Shown: in pieces, positions 6,473-11,423 of the stretch
How positions within the stretch are numbered: the first letter of the stretch is position 1
Layout: every line of letters begins with the position of its first letter
Assembly (NCBI GenBank): GCA_025965635.1
Contig: JAOPWO010000408.1
Coordinates: forward strand, 1 to 11,423
Source of the DNA: Modestobacter sp.
GTDB lineage: Bacteria; Actinomycetota; Actinomycetes; Mycobacteriales; Geodermatophilaceae
Direction: 5' to 3'
Length of the DNA stretch: 11,423 nucleotides
The notes under the pieces: generated by a model
The model's input: only the letters and a program-made list of their open reading frames with translations
What the model was told of the DNA's origin: nothing
The model's database searches: none
Made by a program: the position numbers and the translations under genes

Positions 6473-7519
6473 GTGGACGTCACCGGAGAACTGCAGCACG
6501 AGGCGTGGCAGCGCAAGGTCATGCCGCCGGTCGAACAGCTCCGGCCGGACCTGTGGTCCATCCCGGTCCCCATCCCGCACAACCCCCTCCGGTACGTCTC
6601 GGTCTACGCGCTGGCGGTGCCGGGCGGGCTGGGACTGATCGACACGGGCTGGCAGAGCGACGAGGGCTGGGAGGCGCTCACCGCGGGGCTGGCCGGCATC
6701 GGCGCTTCGATCACCGACGTGCGCGGCGTCGTCGTGACGCACATGCACTTCGACCACCTGGGGCTGGCGGCTGCGGTGCGCGAGGCCTCCGGGGCGTGGG
6801 TGGCGATGCACCCGGCGGACGCGGCGTTGGTCAACGACTGGAACGACCACGGCGCGGCCGTCCGGGTCGCCGACGAGATCGAGTTCCTGATCGGCCTGGG
6901 CGCCGACCGCGACGACGCGGCCGCCGACGTCGGGACGCCGGAGTCGATGGAACGCTTCACCCGGATGGCGCGCCCCGACCGGCTGCTCGAGCACGGTGAC
7001 CTGGCCGACTTCACGGGCTGGCAGCTGCGCGCGGTGCACACACCGGGGCACACCCCCGGGCACCTCTGCTTCGCCGAGGAACGGACCGACCTGTTCTTCT
7101 CCGGCGACCACGTGCTGCCGCGCATCACCCCGAACATCTCGACCACCAAGGACGGCCTGGCCGATCCGCTGCGGTCCTTCCTGGGGTCGCTGACCGCGCT
7201 GCGGGAGCACCGGCCCACCGAGGTGCTGCCCGCCCACGAGTGGCGGTTCACCGGTCTCGGCGAGCGGGTCGACCAGCTGGTCGAGCACCACGAGCGCCGG
7301 CTGACCGAGCTGCTGGCCGCCATGCGGCACCATCCGGCCAGCACCCCGTGGGAACTGGCAGCGCACCTGACCTGGTCGCGGCCGTGGGACCAGTACGAGC
7401 GGCGGATGCGCATCTTCGCGGTCACCGAGACCGATGCCCACCTGCGGCTGCTCGCCAGCCGGGGACTCGTCCGGAGCGACGGAGGTGCCGTGCCGCGGTG
7501 GACGGCCGTCGCCCGCTGA
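6473..7519 (+). CDS. Metallo-beta-lactamase-fold hydrolase with C-terminal winged-helix-like region
   Basis: A 348-aa, probably cytoplasmic, MBL-fold metal-dependent hydrolase. The metal ligands are all present: THMHFDHLG at 89-97 (H90, H92, D94, H95), HTPGHTPGH at 189-197 (H193), FSGDHVLP at 209-216 (D212) and LPAHEW at 252-257 (H255). An LGLIDTGW segment at 53-60 contains the conserved aspartate before the metal motif. Residues from about 262 on are helical and end in a segment resembling the small winged-helix domain found behind many MBL hydrolases of the LACTB2 or thioester/lactone type. The substrate is unknown. The start is the GTG at 6473, with GGGAG at 6459-6463 about 9 nt upstream; an in-frame ATG lies at residue 17. 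It reads on alone, and the next gene begins 80 nt downstream on the same strand. Confidence 0.88.
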   Translation: MDVTGELQHEAWQRKVMPPVEQLRPDLWSIPVPIPHNPLRYVSVYALAVPGGLGLIDTGWQSDEGWEALTAGLAGIGASITDVRGVVVTHMHFDHLGLAAAVREASGAWVAMHPADAALVNDWNDHGAAVRVADEIEFLIGLGADRDDAAADVGTPESMERFTRMARPDRLLEHGDLADFTGWQLRAVHTPGHTPGHLCFAEERTDLFFSGDHVLPRITPNISTTKDGLADPLRSFLGSLTALREHRPTEVLPAHEWRFTGLGERVDQLVEHHERRLTELLAAMRHHPASTPWELAAHLTWSRPWDQYERRMRIFAVTETDAHLRLLASRGLVRSDGGAVPRWTAVAR

Positions 7520-7525
7520 CCGCAC

Positions 7526-7554
7526 ATGACAGGCTGGCCGCCGCACAGGACGAT
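7526..7554 (+). promoter_or_regulatory. Candidate promoter ahead of the DUF6158 gene
   Basis: ATGACA at 7526-7531 and GACGAT at 7549-7554 are separated by 17 nt and resemble -35 and -10 boxes. The start codon at 7600 would give a leader of about 40 nt containing the GAGGGAG ribosome site. The match to consensus is partial. Confidence 0.25.
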
Positions 7555-7599
7555 GGGACCCCGGTCACGTCCGGCCGGGACCGACCGAGGGAGCGGCAG

Positions 7600-8154
7600 A
7601 TGAGCGACCGACCAGGCATCCCCGCCCGAGAGCTGTCCGACGAGGAGCTGGAGCGCCAGGGCGTGCACGCGCACGCCATGCGGCACTGGGTCTTCCTGCA
7701 CGGCACCGCCGAGCAGTTCCGCACGCACACCGAGCGGATGCTCGAGCTCGAGCAGGAGTACCTGCGCCGGCACCCCCAGCGCACCTGGCAGGGCACGGGC
7801 GGCGAGGCCGCCGCCGGCTCACGCGACGACCGGATCCGCGACCTGGTGCAGACCTTCTCCCGCGCCATCACCGCCCTGCTGGACGAGGAGCCACCCGTCC
7901 CCGCGTCCGGAGGTGCCGCGCGTCGGGACCCCACCTCGGCGCAGGCCGCGCTGCTGCGGCGGTTCGCCGAGGCCCCCGGTGGCCGGCTGCACAAGCTCGA
8001 GGCCCACCACATCGCCCGCGAGCTCACCTCCGACAGCCACCTCGTCGCCCGGCTCTACCGGCAGGAGCCGTCGCTGCTGCAGGCCGAGCGGGACATGCGG
8101 GTCATCACCGACGCCGGGCGGGCCTGGTTGGCCGAGCACCCGGTGCCCGCCTGA
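7600..8154 (+). CDS. DUF6158-like protein with an extra C-terminal winged-helix-like region
   Basis: A 184-aa soluble protein of unknown function. The N-terminal ~60 residues (GIPARELSDEELERQGVHAH, then FLHGTAEQFRTHTERMLELE and EYLRRHP) match what I know of DUF6158, a short helical actinobacterial family that normally makes up most of a protein of about 80-100 residues. Here a further ~110 residues follow: a helix at 76-95, a flexible Pro/Ala/Gly linker at 98-112, and a segment from about 114 to 178 (AQAALLRRFAEA, LHKLEAHHIARELTS, ITDAGRAWLAEH) that looks like a small winged helix. GAGGGAG at 7587-7593 precedes the ATG by 6 nt. The gene converges on the PaaX gene with only 26 nt between stop codons. 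I do not know the function; the domain split is inference. Confidence 0.8.
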   Translation: MSDRPGIPARELSDEELERQGVHAHAMRHWVFLHGTAEQFRTHTERMLELEQEYLRRHPQRTWQGTGGEAAAGSRDDRIRDLVQTFSRAITALLDEEPPVPASGGAARRDPTSAQAALLRRFAEAPGGRLHKLEAHHIARELTSDSHLVARLYRQEPSLLQAERDMRVITDAGRAWLAEHPVPA

Positions 8155-8159
8155 GCGGT

Positions 8160-8193
8160 CCGGCAGTCGATCCGGCGGGGTCAGTCCTGCCGG
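8160..8193. terminator. Weak inverted repeat between the convergent DUF6158 and PaaX genes
   Basis: CCGGCAG (8160-8166) and CTGCCGG (8187-8193) are 7-bp inverted arms around a 20-nt spacer, spanning the stop of the PaaX gene and the short convergent gap. The loop is long, so this is weaker than the hairpin at 8206-8240. Confidence 0.25.
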
Positions 8194-9026
8194 CTCACCG
8201 ACTCCCACGCCAGCTGGGCCCGCGGAGCCCAGCTGGCGTGCCGCTCGCGGAAGACCTCGGCGGCCCGGTTGCCGCTCCACCGCGGCGGCAGCAAGTCGCG
8301 GGGCAGCCCCGGGTCGAGCAGGGGGAACCGCCGCCAGGCCTGGATCAGCCGGACCTGCGCCACGAGCGCCTGCCGGTCGGTCCTCGGCCGGCGGCCGCTC
8401 ACCAACTCCAGGAAGTCCTCGTACCGGCCCTCGATGGCGTCGAGGTCCCAGGCGCTGCGGGCCAGCGAGCGCTCGGCGCCGATCTGACCGGCGGCTGCCA
8501 CGAACGACCAGCTGCCACCCAGCAGCCCCAGCTCGTCCAGCACGCCGAACGCCTCGGGCTCCCGTTCGGTCCACGGGCTCACCCAGGTGTTGCCGTTGAC
8601 CGACCCCATCCCGGCCCAGCCGAGCTGGGTGCGCAGCCGCTGCCGCAGCGCCCGCTCGTTCTCGGGGACGCCCACGGTCACCACCAGCCAGCGGCCGTCC
8701 CAGGCCCGCTCGTCGGCGGCGAAGCCGTAGATCCGGTCGGTCCCCTCCCGCAGCAGCCGGGTCCCGGCGGACGTCAGCTCCCAGCGGGTCTCCCGGCCCA
8801 CCCGGCTGCCCTCGATCCACCCGCTGTCCGCGGTGCGCATGATGGCCTGCCGGGCCGCCTTCTCGGCCACGTCGAGCTCGCCGAGCAGCTCGATCAGCGT
8901 CGACGTCCAGACCGGGCGACCACTGGGCAGCACGAACTCACCGAGCACGGTGAGCAGCAGGCTCCGCGCGCTCGCCGCACCCAGTTCCTGCCGCCGTGTC
9001 ACGAACGGTCCGTCGACGACCTCCAC
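8181..9026 (-). CDS. PaaX-family transcriptional repressor
   Basis: A 281-aa cytoplasmic regulator. Residues about 16-95 form the N-terminal winged helix (SARSLLLTVLGEFVLPSGRP, then STLIELLGELDVAEKAARQA and MRTADSGWIEGSRVGRETRW), the family's characteristic opening. A middle region (about 108-190, WDGRWLVVTVGVPENERALR onward) has the Cas2-like ferredoxin fold layout, and the C-terminal part (LLPPRWSGNRAAEVFRE at 247-263) matches the PaaX C-terminal domain with its conserved 'LPP-x-W-x-G' motif. Family members repress catabolic genes and release DNA on binding aryl-CoA thioesters such as phenylacetyl-CoA; the ligand here is unknown and no paa catabolic genes are present. The GTG at 9026 lies 6 nt after a -10-like CAGGAT (9038-9033), which would fit a leaderless transcript. 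It is divergent from the ABC importer and is its likely regulator. Confidence 0.88.
   Translation of the reverse strand: MEVVDGPFVTRRQELGAASARSLLLTVLGEFVLPSGRPVWTSTLIELLGELDVAEKAARQAIMRTADSGWIEGSRVGRETRWELTSAGTRLLREGTDRIYGFAADERAWDGRWLVVTVGVPENERALRQRLRTQLGWAGMGSVNGNTWVSPWTEREPEAFGVLDELGLLGGSWSFVAAAGQIGAERSLARSAWDLDAIEGRYEDFLELVSGRRPRTDRQALVAQVRLIQAWRRFPLLDPGLPRDLLPPRWSGNRAAEVFRERHASWAPRAQLAWESVSRQD
8206..8240 (+). terminator. 14-bp-stem hairpin inside the 3' end of the PaaX gene
   Basis: CACGCCAGCTGGGC (8206-8219) and its exact reverse complement (8227-8240) enclose a 7-nt loop. It lies within the last 60 bases of the PaaX coding region, about 50 nt after the stop of the convergent DUF6158 gene, so the plus-strand transcript would meet it as a terminator. 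The encoded peptide shows the symmetry too (ASWAPRAQLAWES). Confidence 0.5.
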
Positions 9027-9044
9027 CTGCCCATCCTGACACCT

Positions 9045-9054
9045 GGCACGTGCC
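9045..9054. promoter_or_regulatory. GGCACGTGCC palindrome upstream of the PaaX gene
   Basis: A perfect 10-bp palindrome lies 19 bp upstream of the PaaX start, next to the -10-like element. It is in the place expected for an autoregulatory site, but short palindromes of this base composition also arise by chance. Confidence 0.25.
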
Positions 9055-9133
9055 GGACCCCCGCACCACCGCGGACGCCTCCTCCGGACTGGTCACGACT
9101 CGGCTACAGCACGCCTTCGGGGCCTGGTGAGGC

Positions 9134-9173
9134 TTGACACATTCCCATCGCGCACTACAGGGTTACTTGTCAA
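9134..9173 (+). promoter_or_regulatory. Candidate importer promoter (TTGACA) inside an inverted repeat
   Basis: A perfect -35 hexamer TTGACA at 9134-9139 is followed, after 16 nt, by TACAGG at 9156-9161 as a possible -10 box. The -35 is also the left arm of an inverted repeat whose right arm is TGTCAA at 9168-9173 (28-nt spacer). The stretch is AT-richer than its surroundings. A repressor bound to both arms would block the promoter, so this is the best candidate PaaX operator in the window. Transcription would start roughly 50 nt before the binding-protein start codon. Confidence 0.45.
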
Positions 9174-9220
9174 TGGACGCGCGGTGTAGCACGTCCACGA
9201 CGATTCCGGAGTGTGTGCCC

Positions 9221-10438
9221 ATGGCGCGACGACCGTTCCGCCGCCCCCTGACCCGGCTCGGCTTCGGGGCGCTGGCGCTGACCCTGACCGCCTGCGGCGG
9301 CGGCAGCCTCGGCGGCGACGAGGGCGGTGCCGGCGGCGCCGGTGCCCAGACCGGCGGCCCGGTCACCGTCGGGCTGGTCATCCCCCAGGCCGGCGTGTAC
9401 ACGCCCCTGGGCGAGGACATGCAGCAGGGCTGGGAGCTCTACCTCGACCAGCACAACGGTCAGCTGGGCGGGTACGAGGTCGAGACCGTCATCGCCGACG
9501 AGGGCGAGAGCCCCGACACCGGCGTCCCGGCCGTCCAGCGGCTGCTCACCGAGGGTGAGGTCGACGCCATGGTGGGCATCGTGAACTCCGCGACCGCACT
9601 GGGCGTGGCCGACGCCGTCACCGAGGCCGAGACCCCACTGATCGTCGCCAACGCCGGCGCCGAGGCGATCACCAAGGACGCCGCCAGTCCCTACGTGTGG
9701 CGGTCGTCGTTCACCAACGCCCAGGTCGCCGCGGCGATGGGTGAGCACCTGGCCGCCGAGGGCATCGGCCCGGTCTACGTCATGGCGCCGGACTACGCGG
9801 CCGGCCAGGAGGTCGTGGCGGGATTCACCGCGGCCTACGAGGCCGGCGGCGGCACGCTCGCCGGGCAGGCGCTGACCCCCTTCGGCAGCACCCAGGACTT
9901 CCAGCCCTTCCTGTCCGGGGTCCAGTCCTCCGGCGCCGCGGCCACCTTCGTCTTCTACGCCGGCGGTGAGGCGGTCAGCTACGTCCAGCAGTACGCCCAG
10001 TTCGGCCTCAAGGACAGCATCCCGCTCTACGGCTCGGGCTTCCTGACCGAGGGCAGCGTCCTGGACGCGCAGGGCCCGGCGGCCGTGGGGGTGCAGACGA
10101 CGCTGCACTACTCCACCGAGATCGACAACGCGGCCAACACCGAGTTCGTGCAGGCGTACCAGGCGGCGTACGGCGAGTTGCCGACGACGTACGCGGTGCA
10201 GACCTACGACGCGGCCAACGTGCTGGACCGGGCCCTCGAGGCGGCCGGGGACCTCTCCGGTCCGGCGATCACCGAGGCGCTGAACGGTCTCGGCGAGATC
10301 GACGACAGCCCCCGCGGCCCGTGGAGCTTCACCAACCAGACCCCGGAGCAGAGCATCTACCTGCGGGCGGTCGTCGACGAGGGCGGCACGCTGCTCAACA
10401 GCGTGGTGACCGACCTGGGGGTCCTGCCCCAACCGTGA
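9221..10438 (+). CDS. Branched-chain amino acid-type ABC importer, lipoprotein substrate-binding protein
   Basis: A 405-aa extracytoplasmic binding protein. MARRPFRRPLTRLG is a basic N-region, followed by a hydrophobic run and the lipobox L-T-A-C with Cys25 as the lipidation site, then a Gly-rich linker (26-46). The periplasmic-binding-protein type 6 (LivJ/LivK-like) fold starts at about 47 (PVTVGLVIPQAG) with TPLGEDMQQGWELYLDQHN, then IADEGESPDTGVPAVQRLL and MVGIVNSATALGVAD. VYVMAPDYAAGQEVVAGF at about 184 and YAVQTYDAANVLDRALEAA in the C-terminal lobe are typical. Members bind branched-chain amino acids, amides, urea or aromatic acids; the ligand cannot be named here. I chose ATG 9221 with GGAG 9 nt upstream because it gives a normal signal peptide; an upstream GTG at 9134 overlaps the promoter. 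It is followed by the permease gene after a hairpin. Confidence 0.9.
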   Translation: MARRPFRRPLTRLGFGALALTLTACGGGSLGGDEGGAGGAGAQTGGPVTVGLVIPQAGVYTPLGEDMQQGWELYLDQHNGQLGGYEVETVIADEGESPDTGVPAVQRLLTEGEVDAMVGIVNSATALGVADAVTEAETPLIVANAGAEAITKDAASPYVWRSSFTNAQVAAAMGEHLAAEGIGPVYVMAPDYAAGQEVVAGFTAAYEAGGGTLAGQALTPFGSTQDFQPFLSGVQSSGAAATFVFYAGGEAVSYVQQYAQFGLKDSIPLYGSGFLTEGSVLDAQGPAAVGVQTTLHYSTEIDNAANTEFVQAYQAAYGELPTTYAVQTYDAANVLDRALEAAGDLSGPAITEALNGLGEIDDSPRGPWSFTNQTPEQSIYLRAVVDEGGTLLNSVVTDLGVLPQP

Positions 10439-10471
10439 TCCAGCCGTAGTCCAGCCGTAGTCCAGCGGTGG
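10439..10471 (+). repeat. Three tandem 11-bp units directly after the binding-protein stop codon
   Basis: TCCAGCCGTAG occurs at 10439-10449 and 10450-10460, followed by a copy with two changes at 10461-10471 that runs into the hairpin. This resembles replication slippage in non-coding sequence; a regulatory role is not evident. Confidence 0.75.
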
Positions 10472-10513
10472 CGGTCACGGTCGGGCGGGCGACACCCTCC
10501 CGACCGTGACCGC
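10471..10513 (+). terminator. 15-bp-stem hairpin between binding-protein and permease genes
   Basis: GCGGTCACGGTCGGG (10471-10485) pairs perfectly with 10499-10513, with a 13-nt loop. It stands 33 nt after the binding-protein stop and 24 nt before the permease start, leaving the permease ribosome site free. Such hairpins in ABC importer operons often protect or terminate the transcript so that binding protein is made in excess over permease (established for other importers, inferred here). No U-tract follows. Confidence 0.6.
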
Positions 10514-10537
10514 TCCTCCGCGCGGAGAGGAGTCCCG

Positions 10538-11419
10538 ATGGTCGGCTGGTTCGACGCCAACCTGGTCAGCATTCTCAACGGGTTCGCGATCGGCTCGTTG
10601 CTGTTCATCCTCGCTGTGGGCCTGTCCATCGTCTTCGGGATGATGGACGTGCTCAACCTCGCGCACGGCGCCTTCTTCCTCGCCGGGTCCTACCTCGCCG
10701 TGACGTTCGTCGCCGGGGAGTCCTGGGGAGGCTTCTTCACCGCCCTGGGCGTAGCGGCGCTGTTCGGCCTGGTGGCCGGCGGAGCGCTGTCCGGCATGAC
10801 CGAGCCACTGGCCCGCCGCCCGATCCTCGACCAGGCCCTGCTCACGCTGGGCATCTCACTGATCGTCGCCGAGGTGCTGTCGATCATCTACGGCAACGAC
10901 GTGCGCTCGGTGCCCCCGCCACCTGGTCTGACCGGAAGCGTGGACGTCGCCGGCAGCGCCTACCCGGCCTACCGGCTGATGCTCATCGCCGTCGGCCTGC
11001 TGCTCGCCCTGGTGGTCTGGCTCGTGGTCGAGAAGACCTCGGTCGGTGCACTCGTGCGGGCCAGCGTCGCCGACCGCGAGATGGTCTCCGCCATGGGGAT
11101 CGACAACCGCAAGGTCAAGTTCGCCGTCCTCGGCATCGGATCGGTGCTGGCCGCCCTCGCCGGGGTGCTGGCCGCGCCCGTCTACGGCGCCCGACCGGGT
11201 CTGGACAAGACGATCCTCATCCTCGCGCTCGTCGTCATCGTGATCGGCGGCCTCGGCTCGATCCGCGGCGCCCTCATCGGTGCGCTGGTCATCGGGCAGG
11301 TCGAGTCCCTGGGGCGAGCCCTGGTCCCCGACCTCGCTTCCTTCATCCTGTTCGGCACGCTGGCACTGGTGCTCATCGTCCGTCCGCGCGGGCTCTTCGC
11401 CGGATGGGTGGCCTCCTGA
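10538..11419 (+). CDS. Branched-chain amino acid-type ABC importer permease, LivH-like
   Basis: A 293-aa inner-membrane permease with about eight hydrophobic helices. It shows the LivH hallmarks: FAIGSLLFILAVGLSIVFGM followed by MDVLNLAHGAFFLAGSYLA at about 36-54, where the N-L-A-H-G segment is diagnostic; the cytoplasmic coupling segment ADREMVSAMGIDNRKVKFAV at about 178-197; and IVIGGLGSIRGALIGALVIG near the C-terminus, ending with RPRGLFAG. It would pair with a LivM-type permease and LivG/LivF ATPases to import the ligand of the preceding binding protein. GAGGAG at 10527-10532 precedes the ATG by 5 nt. The stop codon overlaps the next ATG (TGATG at 11417-11421), so the operon continues beyond the window. 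Confidence 0.93.
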   Translation: MVGWFDANLVSILNGFAIGSLLFILAVGLSIVFGMMDVLNLAHGAFFLAGSYLAVTFVAGESWGGFFTALGVAALFGLVAGGALSGMTEPLARRPILDQALLTLGISLIVAEVLSIIYGNDVRSVPPPPGLTGSVDVAGSAYPAYRLMLIAVGLLLALVVWLVVEKTSVGALVRASVADREMVSAMGIDNRKVKFAVLGIGSVLAALAGVLAAPVYGARPGLDKTILILALVVIVIGGLGSIRGALIGALVIGQVESLGRALVPDLASFILFGTLALVLIVRPRGLFAGWVAS

Positions 11420-11423
11420 TGAG
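11419..11423 (+). CDS. Start of the next gene, probably the LivM-like permease (cut by the window edge)
   Basis: Only ATGAG is visible. The ATG shares its A with the TGA stop of the LivH-like gene, the usual coupled arrangement before the second permease gene in these operons. The identity is inferred from gene order alone. Confidence 0.4.

Noticed and set aside
7819..8820. 333-codon minus-strand frame overlapping the PaaX gene
   Set aside because: It is a shifted frame of the PaaX gene with low-complexity composition; the PaaX frame has clear family motifs.
9134..9220. 29-residue N-terminal extension of the binding protein from a GTG at 9134
   Set aside because: It would begin in the TTGACA box and place a Cys-containing polar stretch before a normal lipoprotein signal peptide; the ATG at 9221 has a ribosome site.
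1..11423. CRISPR arrays, tRNA/rRNA genes, transposases, integrases or attachment sites
   Set aside because: I saw no regularly spaced repeats, cloverleaf-like sequence, conserved rRNA sequence, DDE/recombinase motif or terminal inverted repeats; the short repeats present are local.

Overview
The window is very GC-rich with strong G/C third-position bias, GTG starts, candidate leaderless promoters and actinobacterial families (DUF881, DUF6158, GAF-Fis regulators without an ATPase domain). It looks like a high-GC actinobacterium; Geodermatophilaceae (Geodermatophilus/Blastococcus/Modestobacter-like) is my best guess, by inference and not by any search.

Left part (1-2377, minus strand): a DUF881 gene running off the left edge, overlapped by 4 nt with a CDP-alcohol phosphatidyltransferase gene (pgsA-like), and upstream of these a 440-aa ATP-type 6-phosphofructokinase of the group that combines GGDGT with PKTIDND. 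The pgsA-DUF881 pair resembles the conserved actinobacterial pgsA/DUF881 cluster, so this end looks like chromosomal backbone.

Middle part (2378-6472, plus strand): an orphan 93-aa ACT-like protein flanked by copies of a 14-bp repeat, a DrrB-like ABC-2 permease pseudogene broken by at least three frameshifts, a GAF/Fis-type regulator without an AAA+ domain, and a luciferase-like flavin-dependent monooxygenase ending in a 36-bp perfect palindrome. A short-chain dehydrogenase remnant that has lost both residues of its YxxxK catalytic motif follows. Two dead genes within about 3.5 kb mark this as a region of gene turnover.

Right part (6473-11423): a metallo-beta-lactamase-fold hydrolase, a DUF6158 protein with an extra C-terminal winged-helix-like region, a convergent PaaX-family repressor, and, divergent from PaaX, a branched-chain-amino-acid-type ABC importer (lipoprotein binding protein, LivH-like permease, and the first bases of the next gene, probably LivM). 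The importer has a perfect TTGACA box inside an inverted repeat, and a 15-bp-stem hairpin between the binding protein and the permease.

Proposed logic (inference): the GAF-Fis protein controls the monooxygenase, and PaaX controls the importer, possibly for an aromatic or other carboxylic substrate. I see no clearly new defence or mobile system, CRISPR array, tRNA, rRNA or transposase. The points most worth a second look are the regulator-target pairs, the DUF6158 fusion and several unusually long hairpins.
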